Positions 32,917-43,565 of a stretch of 64,000 nt of DNA are shown in pieces. The stretch comes from Diplolepis rosae (lineage: Eukaryota > Arthropoda > Insecta > Hymenoptera > Diplolepididae). The stretch lies in contig JAPYXD010000714.1 in assembly GCA_030998225.1 (NCBI GenBank), forward strand, positions 5,580,001-5,644,000, given 5' to 3'. A program made the position numbers and the translations under genes. Under the pieces are notes generated by a model. It did not search any database and was not told where the DNA came from. It saw nothing but the letters and a program-made list of their open reading frames with translations. Positions within the stretch are counted from its first letter, which is position 1. The number at the start of each line of letters is the position of its first letter.

Positions 32917-33315
32917 ATCTCGTCTTCTCGCTCAGGATGTTCATTCTGATCTATATTTGGCGTATTTTCAGACTTCAAATTCAATGAGGATTATTACTCC
33001 TGGAGTCATAAGGGCGTTAAAATGTTTTGAATGATAAATATTTATTGAGATCTTGTAGATAAGAATTTGATTATGTTCTTTACTTAGAATTTTGTCTCGT
33101 CGCTCAGAATGTTTATTGTGATATATTTGATTGAACATTTAGAGTAACCTGATACCTCAAATCCAATGAGCACAATCACTTCTGGAGTCATAAGGGTATG
33201 AAAGTGTTTTGAAAGACAAGTTTTTCCTAGAATCTTGTAGATAAGATTTTAATGATGTTTTTTTCTTAGGATTACGTCTCGTTGCTTAAGATGTTTATTG
33301 TAATTATTCATGTTT
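32917..33315 (+). repeat. Tandem repeat, period about 175-180 bp, 2.2 copies
   Basis: Blocks beginning near 32919, 33094 and 33275 share a CTCGCTCAGAATGTTTATT-like word. Later they share GGAGTCATAAGGG and ATCTTGTAGATAAGA. Units differ by substitutions and small indels. Confidence 0.8.
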
Positions 33316-34029
33316 TGAGTATTAACATTTGTATTAAAAAATGAATTCTGAAATGTGTAAGAAGCTTGTCAAAATTATGAGTAAAGCTTATAAAATTTTA
33401 AAAGTCGCTTCAAATTCTTCAAAATGTGAACAATGGTTAAAATATGGAAAAAGGAAGATTCAATTGTTGAAGAAATATCTACAAATTGACAAGAACACGC
33501 TTGCTGTATCACTCGAGTGCAGTATCACATCATCACTTGAAGTTTTGACTGCACGCAATAGAAACATAAATAATTTGCAGAACAAAGTGGTTGGAATTAA
33601 TGAAAATTGCTTTTATATGCCTCCGGCGCGTAATCTCGTTTTTACGCCACAGTTGAAAGTAGCGTTAATGTTGTGAATTACGATACAGAGGAATGTAATG
33701 TAAAATTGAACTGCGCAAGATCACAAGATCGAGAAAATCAAAATGGCCGGAAGTATTCGCGAAATGTCAAGTGAGATAGGCGATAATCACGGCAATTTCG
33801 ACCTTTTAAGATTGGATTCGAGTGTACGCATAAAAACTCGTATATGCGCCCAAGTCACATAAAATAGAATATGTGCCAATGCATACAATTCGGGTAATTA
33901 CGAGACTCGCTTAAAATTCTCGCAGGACTGATCGCGCCTCAGCTTTCTCTCGTCTTTGTCTTAGCTTCGCCTCAGCTACGCCTGGACTACGCCTCACCTA
34001 CGCTTTTTCTTCGATCTCCTGAGAGCATC
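33316..34029 (+). other. Unassigned stretch with one 111-codon frame
   Basis: The frame 33341-33676 encodes a lysine- and leucine-rich product with no domain I recognise. It could belong to the Polinton remnant just downstream. A CGCCTCAGCTACGCC-like low-complexity patch follows at about 33930-34010. Confidence 0.35.
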
Positions 34030-35171
34030 GTGTCTCGTCGCGTAATAACCCTCATTATGCGCCTAGGCACATATTATACTATCAAAGATAGAATAAGGAC
34101 AGGTTCAGTCATAAATTTGAAACATAAAGAAATAAAGTATTTTTTGGATGGTTTAAAGTCAATGATTGTTTTACGGTTAAGGAATGTTTTGAAACGAGAT
34201 GGAAATTCAAAAGTATATCTCACATCTGATGAAAAATTTGAAGCGTTGGAACAGGGTAAAATGATTCAAGATGTTGTGCACTTTCAAACAGAAAATAATA
34301 TTATTCTAGAATCAAGAGATTCAACTTACATCAATTCACCAAAATATATTTAGAATTAATAATCTGTTGTGAATCTTATAAATAACGATCCTTATTGTTT
34401 TCTTTCAGGTCATGTGATGCTTGGGGAAAGTGGCAAGTCCATGTGAACAATTTGGTCCAGGTTTTACATGTTTGTGTCCAAAATACATGAATTTTTGTTC
34501 TTGAAATTTGTGAAATGGTAGAGAAGATACAATCAGACGTAGATAGACTAATTTTGGTTTTTAAAATGAAAAAAAATTTCCGATGTATTTTGATAAAATT
34601 GAACTTTTTTTCAATTTTGAAACCAAAAGAAGTCTATCTACGCTCGATTATATGTTCTGTACCATTTACCAAACTTTAAGAAGAAAATTTTTAGCCACGA
34701 ACATGTAGGAACCTTAAATCAATCAAATTTGTCAATAATCCATTTTTTAATGATTCAAAATATATTGATGTTCATAATGAGGATTACTTTGATAATTATA
34801 AAACATTTTGGAATTCAAAAATTGTCAACATAAAAAAAAGTTTCTTTTGTTGTTTATCCCAATATTGAATGTCTATTAGAGCCGATGATTAGCATATACA
34901 CAAATAAAAATATAAATCGTATACTAATGATGTTAAAAAAACAAATGTAGAGCTCAGGTTTATTGATTCTCTCCTTTTCATGCCAAGCAGCCTCGAAGGA
35001 CTGGCATCATATCCAGCAGATAAAGAAAAAACTATTACTAAAAAGTATTGTCAAAACAATGAAGAATTCTATTTACTAACTGATTTGGGTAAATATTTTG
35101 ATTTGTATCTGAGAGCAGACGTTATCCTTTTAGCTGATATTTCTGGAAACTTCAAAAAACGTTGCTTTTGA
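34030..35171 (+). pseudogene. Polinton/Maverick-like DNA polymerase B, fragmentary
   Basis: Motifs appear in the order of protein-primed family B polymerases, spread over three frames. 34030-34353 has an N-terminal part with DVVHFQTENNIILESRDS. About 34860-34920 has IECLLEPM followed by YTNKN, placed like the exonuclease I box. 34945-35171 has LRFIDSLLFMPSSLEGL and then YFDLYLRADVILLADI, the exonuclease III region. The polymerase palm is absent. A foldback element interrupts the gene at 34460-34720. Related viral polymerases share these motifs, so the assignment to Polintons is probable rather than certain. Confidence 0.65.
34460..34720. mobile_element. Small foldback element; related sequence at 43440 and 44664
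   Basis: Two arms of about 110 bp (for example GTAGATAGACTAATTTTGG and its mirror at 34640-34660) face each other around an A/T-rich centre. One arm and the centre recur at 43440-43563 and 44664-44700, where mariner sequence separates them. Confidence 0.75.
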
Positions 35172-35404
35172 CGCAATGTTAAAATTTTGAAAGTGAGAGT
35201 GAAAGCGTTCCTTTTTTTACAGAAAATTTTTTCAAATATATTTTGAAAAATCCATCTGGTCATAAATGGCGTTAATTCTAAATCACAGGTTGATGAGGTC
35301 GATATGGTAGAGTTCAGTTATGGTAGGGAATCGATAGCCAGAACTCTAATTGAACAGAAAAAAATTTTGTCAGAAGAACGCTAATTTCAGAGCATACATG
35401 AAAG

Positions 35405-36405
35405 TAGAGTATAAAAAATGAAGAGTAGCTTTGAAATACATCTTCTTTGAGGAAGTTGTTTTACAAAGTAAAACTCACGACACCCTGATGATGTTCCAAA
35501 GGTCTCGTTGTTTTTAAAATTAATCTTGGTAGTCCAAGTCTTATAAATACATCTTCCTCGGGGAAGTTATATGCATAATTGAAATTTATGATATCATGAT
35601 GATGTTACAAATGTCTCGTCTTTCTTATACTCATTCCTGACAGTCCAGGTATCAAAAATACATCTTCTTCGAGGAAGCTGTTTTACAAACTAAAACTCAT
35701 GACACCCTGATGATGTTCCAAAGGTCTCGTTGTTTTTAAAATTAACCCTGGTAGTCCAAGTCTTATAAATACATCTTCCTCGGGGAAGTTATATGCATAA
35801 TTGAAATTTATGATATCATGATGATGTTACAAATGTCTCGTCTTTCTTATACTCATTCCTGACAGTCCAGGTATTAAAAATACATCTTCTTCGAGGAAGC
35901 TGTTTTACAAACTAAAACTCATGACACCCTGATGATGTTCCAAAGGTCTCGTCGTTTTTAAAATTAATCCTGGTAGTCCAAGTCTTAAAAATATATCTTC
36001 CTCGTGGAAGTTATATGCATAATTGAAATTTATGATACCATGATGATGTTCCAAATGTCTCGTCTTTTTTATAATAATTCCTTGTAGTCCAGGTATTGAA
36101 AATACATCTTCTTGGAAAAAGATGTTTTACAAACTAAAACTCATGAAACCCTGATGATACACCTTTCTCGAGGAAAATGTATTTTCAATACCTGGACTAC
36201 CAGGAATAATTTTAAGAATGACGAGACCTTTGGAACATCATCAGGGTGTCATGAGTTTTAGTTTGTAAAACATCTTTCTCGAAGAAGATGTATTTTCAAT
36301 ACCTGGACTACCAGGAATGATTATAAAAATGACGAGACATTTGGAACATGATCATGCTATCATAAATTTCAATTATTCATATAACTTCCTCGATAAAGAT
36401 GAAAA
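35405..36405. repeat. Dimeric tandem satellite ending in an inverted block
   Basis: Two alternating units of about 115-120 bp repeat three times in direct orientation from about 35422 to 36150. Unit A contains CTGATGATGTTCCAAAGG and unit B contains CATGATGATGTTACAAATG. Both start with an ACATCTTCYTCGNGGAAG word that is itself near-palindromic. From 36150 to 36405 the same A and B units appear in reverse complement, giving a large hairpin. Confidence 0.9.
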
Positions 36406-36409
36406 CGGA

Positions 36410-38640
36410 AAACGTTTTATCAATTTTTAGTGTTTTTATTCGCGATTCGCTGACGCTTAACGTCGTCCCTTGCTTAGCGCTTTCAGCAGTTACTGAGAGA
36501 CCCGATAGATCGTTCGAGGAATGTATAGAGTGATTCACTACCAGCTGACCTTTCATTGTCAGAATATGTTGTTTCAATAGAGTTAGAAAAAATTTGTGAA
36601 TAGCAATTTAAATTTAGCAATTAATTATTGCTTTGAAGCTTAAGCAAATTAATAAGAATTGCTTACAGAAGCCATCTATGAGCAACTTAACATTACCGTA
36701 TAGAGATAAATTTTTAATCAGCTTGCATCAATTACATTTTTGTAGGTATTTTTAAATGAATGTTCAATGAAAATTTTCTATAAAATTACTGCGTAGAACT
36801 AATAGAATAGAAAACGAAATAATGTTTACACAGTTTGAGAAGTGGAAATAGGAGTTCTAGTTCAATTGAAGCAAACTTCTTGTATCGATAAAGCAAATTA
36901 AGTTACTTGATAGAACAATTGACACTTGATGGGAAACCTGATCTAACATCATTTCAGTCAGCATTTTCAATAGATCTTCAGCCCACGCAGGTTCAATATC
37001 TTCATTATCATAAATTTCCTTTAAATTCGACGATATCGGTAACGCAAGGCTAGAATGGCTTGATCAGTCAATTTATGAGTAGCAGCCGTGTGTAATTAAT
37101 TTATATGCTTAATAAACTTATTCTTGCCAAAAACAAAAATTCTTAAAAACCGAACTACGTGCTGTTTAAGTTAATAGAGAAAGTTTTACCTCATTTACAA
37201 TATAATGTTATGGTAAAGAATCGAATTGGTGATCAATGTTTCTAAAATTTCGGATTATGGTCTATTACACCTTTTGTGATTCAATGTACTCGCATCTACA
37301 GTTCCAAAACTAATGGTGTTTCTTCAGAAAACTCGATTGAATCTGTATTGCGAGATGCCTTCAGTGTACAAAAACATTATGAGTTGACGCTGTATTGTAG
37401 ACTTTAACTCTACCAATTATACACGATCACTTTTTAATTAAAATAATAATTTCAGACAATTTTTTGGAGAAGACAGTAATGCGTTGCAATTTGCTACAAT
37501 GCTGTTCTCGGAAAATTTGTTAAAAATATTATTCTATTAATAAAGCGGTCGTATATAATTGCCGAAGATAGACCCGACCACATGGCCGTTATCCACAAAG
37601 TCCGCTGACTTCGCTTCACTGTTCAAAAAGAAATTGGGTTTAGTTGTATGCCCTGACAAGTGGTGCAAAATACAAGCGCTTAAAAGAATCGGCCATACCT
37701 GGAAAATATGATTTGTGTATAGGATGGCTCGTCGATGGCATTACAGCATGAAACAGTGCAGATCGACGGCTACGGCCAATTTGTGCGCAAATAATGACTA
37801 TAGCTCCACGATACCGTAGAAGTTTGCAGTTAGTGTATGACATGTATTATTTTAACTGCAATATAATGAAGAATACGGATTATGCATGCTATTGTTCTTG
37901 CTGTTACGAAGATGCTTTTACTTCTTAGGTGCAACTGGTAAAATCCTAATAAGCACTATTATATTGGCAAACCTCTTTATGATGAAACAGCTAAAGAGTT
38001 AGACAGAATCAGACCGCCTGATAACGTAACGAGAACATTAAGACAACTCAAATAGCTCAATTCTTGTCGGGCATCCAAATTCAGAGCATCCCTTTAGTTC
38101 TGTGGACTGGTGCTACTGAAAACAGATTATGCAATCTATTTCACAATCATTTATTAGTGTTGGTGAAAGCAATTCATATTCTGCTCCGGAATAAAATTGA
38201 TCTTTTAGGAAACGACTTTTCTGATGCATTGTTCCACATTTTTATAACAGATGTAGGAAGTCTTCACGGTCGTAATAAATGTTTCAATAATGCAATTACA
38301 GGGCTACTTGACCGCCTCTGCCGATGCATTTATTAGGAAAGTTGTAGTTGAGGTATTCTTTAACTATATTGGCATGATGAGGACCTCTGTCAGTTTTCTT
38401 CTAGTGTGGTGGGTTCTGGATTATGGGTTCTTGCGTTCGGTTTTCTTCAAGTATACTGGGTTTTTGAGTTGTTGTATTTGGTCTTCTATGACCCCGGAAC
38501 TGCATTAGCTCTAAACCTAAGGGTCACGTGCTATAAGTGCTCTACACTAAGCTTCAACGGCCTTACTTACTGCCTGCTTGGCTTAACGTGTGGCCTCTCG
38601 AAAGCTTCCTATTCGGGGCTGCCTCCCGAAAACTATGCAA
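36410..38640. other. Intron sequence, no recognised element
   Basis: Short frames at 38064-38336 and 38290-38508 have no recognisable domain. Part of this stretch may be Polinton debris, but no motif supports it. Confidence 0.45.
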
Positions 38641-39080
38641 AGCATTATACCAGGGATATGGTCGTCCCGGGCTTATTCTGTTTTGCGGTGCAGAGGTAGC
38701 ACCTTGGTTTTTTCGTGCAGGACCCCACAACGTGCTCCTCCTCGCCGCACCTCCAGCAACTATTGCTTCGGTCTGAGCCCCGGCAGTCTTTCATCGTATG
38801 GACAAAGCCAACGACATTCCTAAAGGCAGAGTCAAACCTTCCTCTGTCCTTTGCGGCACACTTGACTTCAACCAGAAGGTCCTTCTGTCTGGTATACCCA
38901 AATTCCACCCATTGTGACCCCCTAGTTCATGGGGATTTAGGTGGCTCTTGAGATTTTCAAGATCGCCACCGAACTGACCTCCTCCCAGACCTTCATTAAC
39001 ACCGCCTCTGAGCGGCGTGTTTTGGCTTCTCTGACACAGGGACTCGAAGTACTTCGTTGGTGCGTGTTTAATAATAAGCG
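38640..39080 (-). pseudogene. R1-type LINE ORF1 (gag-like) C-terminal zinc-knuckle fragment
   Basis: Minus frame 38908-38645 contains CWRCGEEEHVVGSC and then CYLC, the row of CCHC knuckles at the end of LINE ORF1 proteins, which bind element RNA. The upstream part (39080-38940) is in another frame and retains an arginine-rich ORF1-like stretch. Several + strand frames over the same DNA are shadows. Confidence 0.75.
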
Positions 39081-39769
39081 TCTAAATTCAATAGTTGAAA
39101 ACAGAATCCTATATACATTTTTTGTGAATATTCCAGTGTCAAGACACACTTTGATTTTAAATTTAGTTAATTCTATTATGCCAAATATAATATTTGTAAC
39201 TGGAAACAGGAAAAAATCTGTGAATACAATTCTATAAATCTTCAAAAACATTTTCAGAATAGTGCCCATTATAATGAAGTCGTTAACCTGAATTTGCAAC
39301 AATTTATACTTTTAGAATCAGTCACTCATGAAATCTTTAAGATAACTAATTTCATGAAAATCCAATAATACTCACAGGTTGATGTCTGACATCTCATATC
39401 CCCTAGTTTGATTTTGAGTTCTGAACATCATATTTGAAATATGTGAGTCAAGAAATTAAAAGACTGAATGCCTCACATAATGCAAAGAACTTTCCGACTC
39501 TCGGTCAGATTTTGGTGCTCGCATCGCACTTTACAGTGGATGGATCTTTAGAAACTTTCTTCTTATATGCTGTATGCATCAAGCACAAAATATACACCTC
39601 CGCATTCAATAATTTTTTGCCTTAAAGCTAGTGCAGTGGCTAGGATGTTCTATTCTGTTTTCTACTTTTTAACCATATAAAATAAGCAAGTATTTATAAT
39701 TTTAAAATTAACTTTTTAAAAACAGATTAATGCTTTTTATCGTTGTTTGGAAAATGTGGAATCAAAACA

Positions 39770-39794
39770 GATATTTTCTTTAATTATGAAATAC
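39770..39794 (+). promoter_or_regulatory. U12-type branch point and AC 3' splice site
   Basis: TTTCTTTAATTATGAAATAC ends the intron. TTCTTTAAT is close to the U12 branch consensus TTCCTTAAC and lies about 10 bases before the terminal AC at 39793-39794. There is no AG just before the exon. Confidence 0.85.
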
Positions 39795-39906
39795 ATGGTT
39801 TGAGAGGATAAGCATAATGATAATTCTACTGAATTGTCTCACGCTTGGGATGTATCAACCTTGCGTTGACGATCAATGTGCGACGAATCGCTGCAAAATA
39901 TTACAG
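39795..39906 (+). CDS. Ca-alpha1T: T-type calcium channel alpha-1, exon covering domain I S1
   Basis: The A at 39795 completes the proline codon. Then come WFERIS, a hydrophobic transmembrane stretch ([17 protein letters not shown]) and [14 protein letters not shown], the S1 helix and S1-S2 loop of Cav3 channels. The exon ends at CAG with a standard GTATGT donor at 39907, so the next intron is U2-type. No following exon (S2 onward) was recognised up to 64000. Confidence 0.92.
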
Positions 39907-40215
39907 GTATGTATATTTATGTTTAAATACAGCATTAAAAATTGCCAGAAGCAATCGGCCCTTGTAAGAAAAGCGAAATTGCTATATACGCATAGGATAT
40001 CCAGATGGCACAAAAGTTATCAGAAAGTTGCATTGTAAGGTTGCAGACAAAGTTCTGCAAAGTTTAAATAGTATGATATAAAGAATGTTGATAATAAGGA
40101 CCTCACTTTAATCCATTCCCACATATTGGAAGGTAAGTAAAAAAATATATTAAAAGTCAAATATGCATACTTAGAACCTTGCATGGTACTTATTTAAAGA
40201 ATATAATAAGTATAA
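39907..40215 (+). other. Start of the next calcium-channel intron
   Basis: It begins GTATGTATAT. No element was recognised before the mariner-like insertion. If the gene continues, this intron extends through most or all of the rest of the window. Confidence 0.6.
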
Positions 40216-40218
40216 ATA

Positions 40219-41421
40219 TACAGGATGAGGCACATAAAGTGTTACAGAGCGATAGCACTTAAACTATTGATCATATCCAAAAAAATTTCAGACAAAAGCT
40301 TCAGTGTTCGAGAAGAACAACACAAGGTCATTCTCGTCACGCAAAGTATGAAAAAAGTGGGAAAATCATTTTAATTTCTTTTCATTTCTTACGATACCCA
40401 TGATAATAAACATCGATAGTGTGTTTTTGACAACGGCAGAAAGTAAGCATTTTCTGATGACATATCAATTTTACCTTCTAATTTATTATTAATTATAAAT
40501 ATAATTACCTTCTAATGTGAGTACATCGGAACGTGAAAATGAACGATTTTCAAGAATCTTTCGATATGTTGATGGTGCTAGGGGAATGCCGTAAACATTA
40601 CAGAAACGCACAAGATTTGTATGCGGCTCGTTATCCGGATAAGCAACAAAAATCGCACATGGCTTTTAAGCAATTAGCTGACCGTTTCTGTCCCTTCGGT
40701 ACAGTAAAACAAACACGAGTCAAACGTCGACCAGTTGTTAATAAAAATAGTGCGGCTGCTATCTTAGCTTTTGCTGCACTAAATCCACATGAGAGCAGCA
40801 GGCAAATGGAAAAAAAGGGTGGAATTAGTCAGCAATTTGTATTAAGAATCTTACATCGACACAAGTTCCATCCGTATCGTATGTCATTACATCAGGATTT
40901 GTACGGCAATGATTTCCTAAAACGCGTTAATTTCTGTAATTGGATTCGTAGAAAAATGCGCACAGATGTCTCATTTTTGAATTTTCATTTTCGCGTTTCG
41001 ATGTACTCACATTAGAAGGTAGTGCGTGACTAACTGATAAGTCATCAGAAAATGCTTACTTTCTGCCGATGTTAACAATACCCTATCGATGTGTATCATC
41101 ATGAGTATCGTAAAAAAAGAAAAGAAATGAAAATTATTTTTTAACCATTTTCATACTTTGCATGACTAGAATGACCTTGTGTTATAGGTCGCTGAATTAG
41201 TCTTAAAATCAGTAATCATGTCATCGAAAACAAAATACATGGTTTCATTTCAAAAAGTGGAGTTGACCTTGACGTAGTTTCAGCGCATCCACAGATAAAA
41301 AAATAGGATGGTCGAGTATGATGGCCTTCTAGAACACTGAAACTTTTGTCTGAAACATTTTCGGATATGATCAATAGTTTGAGTGCTATAGCTCTGTAAC
41401 ACTTTATATGCCTCACCCTGT
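40219..41421 (+). mobile_element. Tc1/mariner-like element with very long inverted arms
   Basis: The outer ends are CAGGATGAGGCACATAAAGT on the left and its inverse ending GCCTCACCCTG near 41419, flanked by TA. Mirrored sequence continues inward for more than 300 bp on both sides, to about 40545 and 40975, meeting the transposase-like gene. The right arm holds an extra ~150 bp (41190-41340) absent from the left; the same segment occurs at 9228. Confidence 0.88.
40533..41015 (+). pseudogene. N-terminal HTH half of a mariner-like transposase
   Basis: The frame encodes an HTH-bearing N-terminus: a tyrosine-rich first helix group (CRKHYRNAQDLYAARYPDK), a linker with CPFGTVKQ, then a second HTH ending RILHRHKFHPYRMSLHQDL. 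This layout is common to a class of insect mariner-like proteins. The DDE catalytic domain is missing: after NWIRRKM the frame runs into the inverted arm. It may still bind the ends, but it cannot cut. Confidence 0.82.
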
Positions 41422-41901
41422 ATACTGGTTGTATGAAAACTATGGAACCCTTCGGATAACCTGTTAACTATGTATGTTATCAAAAATTTGCTAGAGAGAT
41501 TATGGTTTAATTTAGTAAAATAGGCGCAGGTATTTCAATTCACTTTAAACTCATTTTTAAGGTCATCGTACGAATAAATTAATTTTTTCAAATGAAAAGA
41601 CCCGCTTTTAATACCGGGAATCGATAGTGCGTAAAATTCTCCACTCTTTTTAGTTAACAATTTACCAATATCTATGTTTCAACTTTTTATTTCTCTGACT
41701 TCTGAACCTTTCTGTTTTTTGATCATTCTATGTTCTATCGACCTCATAGTGGCGTCCGGCTTGGTCCGGTAGTTATTCTCTCTATCATTTGTTGCCAGAC
41801 ATATCGTGTCGTGAACTAGGTAAACTTTTACTAGAATTTTTTGGCAGCCGAATCCAAACCTTCAGCTCTGGTTCTCTATCCTTACACATTCTGAAATAAT
41901 A

Positions 41902-42657
41902 AAGGGTTTCCCAATAAGGGTGATATGTTTTGAAATTGAAAAAAAACACTGAATATTCATTCGGAATTGATCGAAATCTTTTTTATTATATTGGATATTC
42001 TATGCCATTTATGATTTAAACAATATATCGGCCAAATGTCCCCGGGACTTGAGCCAAAAATGCGCCTCATCAGAAAAGATGATTTTTTGATGAAAATTGG
42101 GATCATTTTCAATTGATTCCAGAGCCTAATCCGCGAACTCCCGACGCAAACGATGGTCATTAGGCTTCAGTTCTTGGCCCAGAATCATCTTATAGGGATG
42201 CAGGCGAAGATCCAATCGCAAAATACGCCAGGTAGTCATCCTGGACAGGCCCAATTCCTGAGATCGGCGTGGCACGGACAATTCACGGTTTTCCTCGATA
42301 CTGGCCTGTACGGCGGCTATATTCTGTGTAGAACGTGCGGTACGCATACGATTTTTAGGCTTAGTATCCAATAGAGTAAATTCACTCTCCAACTTATCGA
42401 TTATTCGACGAATTGAGAGCGCGGATGGAGCAGAATGACGACCATATTTTGCACGATATGCTCTTTGAACACCGACAAAACTTCTCGAATTTTGATAAAA
42501 TAATTGGACAATTTCCAAACGTTGTGGAAGCGTGAAACTACTCATGATTAAATGGCAAACCTTACTGATGACAACTGACAGCAGACGTCAAAAATTGCAG
42601 TTCAAATGAGCCCGATAGGGACATTCAAAATCATATCACCACTATTGGGAAACCCTG
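41902..42657 (-). mobile_element. Internally deleted mariner-like element with TIRs and TA duplication
   Basis: The ends are AAGGGTTTCCCAATAAGGGT on the left and, read inward from the right, CAGGGTTTCCCAATAGTGG. They are flanked by TA at 41900-41901 and 42658-42659. At 756 bp it is about half the size of a full-length relative. Confidence 0.92.
41957..42545 (-). pseudogene. Mariner-like transposase, HTH part plus first catalytic aspartate
   Basis: From 42545 the frame starts MSSFTLPQRLEIVQLFYQNS. It continues with an AYRAKYGR helix and a second HTH (SRRSQELGLSRMTTWRILR variants), to REFAD, then a TAG at about 42126 where the family has tryptophan or another codon. Beyond it the same frame has IIFSDEAHFWL with the first catalytic aspartate. 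The rest of the DDE domain has been deleted and only a scrap follows to 41957. It is related in layout to the gene at 40533 but not the same family. Confidence 0.87.
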
Positions 42658-42689
42658 TAGTACATTATGTAACGCGGAGCCAAAGCTGC

Positions 42690-43390
42690 TTTAAAAAACC
42701 GATAAAACCGAGTTAGAACATGGGATTTACCTGGGTGTAAACAGAGTGGTACACGGTTTTTACGAATGGGTCCTGCCCCGAATTTTATCTGCTCCTAAGA
42801 AGGGTTCTAAGGGGTTCTAAATGGATACAAAAATTGTGCGATTATCGGGTTCTACACGGGTTGGAACCAGGTTGTATCTGCCCCTACGAAGGGTTCCAAA
42901 AGTGCACAAAATTGTGTGCCAATCAGCTTTTATATGGGCATCAAGCAGCTTCTAAGAACGACTTTAAAGGGTTATATCTGGGTTTTATGCGGCACCTGCA
43001 ATTTTTCCGTGCATATGGTTTTAAACGGATGTTAAGCAGTTTATATCCGGCCCTAAGAAGGGTTCTGTATGTCCATAATAGGGTTCTAAACGGAACCAAA
43101 CATTGTTACGCTAGGCCCTTTTAGACACGCAGAGCGCAATTCACCAAATTTGACAATCTATGTCCCCGCAATGCCCGTTCAGACCCTGTTAGACGCCCAC
43201 ACTTTCAATTCGAGAGACCAAATGACCAAACCAAAAATTTTGATCAAATTTGTCAATCCATGTCCCCGCTATAACCCGTTTAGATCCTGTTAGACGCTCA
43301 TACCTTCGATTCAAGAGATCGCTGATAGAATAACGGTAGATTCGTTCAGATGCCCAGAGTGCACTTTGACCAAATTTGTCAATCAATTTT
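42690..43390 (+). repeat. Dispersed repeat family R, copy C
   Basis: Aligns with copies A and B, including AAGGGTTCTGTATGTCCATA and TTTTAGACACGCAGAGCGCA. The last block (43140-43390) is partly duplicated: the AATTTGNCAATCTATGTCCCC word appears twice. The left end near 42690 is degenerate relative to copy B. Confidence 0.8.
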
Positions 43391-43565
43391 GCATTACATA
43401 TTTGTTTTTTCGCAATAAGTAAAGATACAAAATATCTGTAATTTGTATTCTTATTTCCAGAAGATACACAGTTGTGGCAAAAGTACATAAAATTTTCTTT
43501 CCAAAATTTGGAAAATACTAGAGAAGATAAAAACGGACGAAGATAGACTACTTTTGGTTTTAATA

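Larger units (their letters stand above)
28166..39794 (+). other. 11.6-kb U12-type AT-AC intron of the calcium-channel gene
   Basis: Intron limits follow from the protein. The preceding CC joins the A at 39795 to make a proline codon, giving NP followed by WFERIS, the invariant sequence at the start of S1. The intron starts with AT and ends with AC. It hosts a LINE, a mariner, foldbacks, Polinton remnants, satellites and LINE ORF1 debris. Confidence 0.85.

Noticed and set aside
35405..36405. Possible CRISPR-like array
   Set aside because: Repeats are contiguous dimeric satellite units without unique spacers, in a eukaryotic context.
38290..38823. Several overlapping + frames
   Set aside because: They partly lie antisense to LINE ORF1 zinc-knuckle sequence and show no domain of their own.
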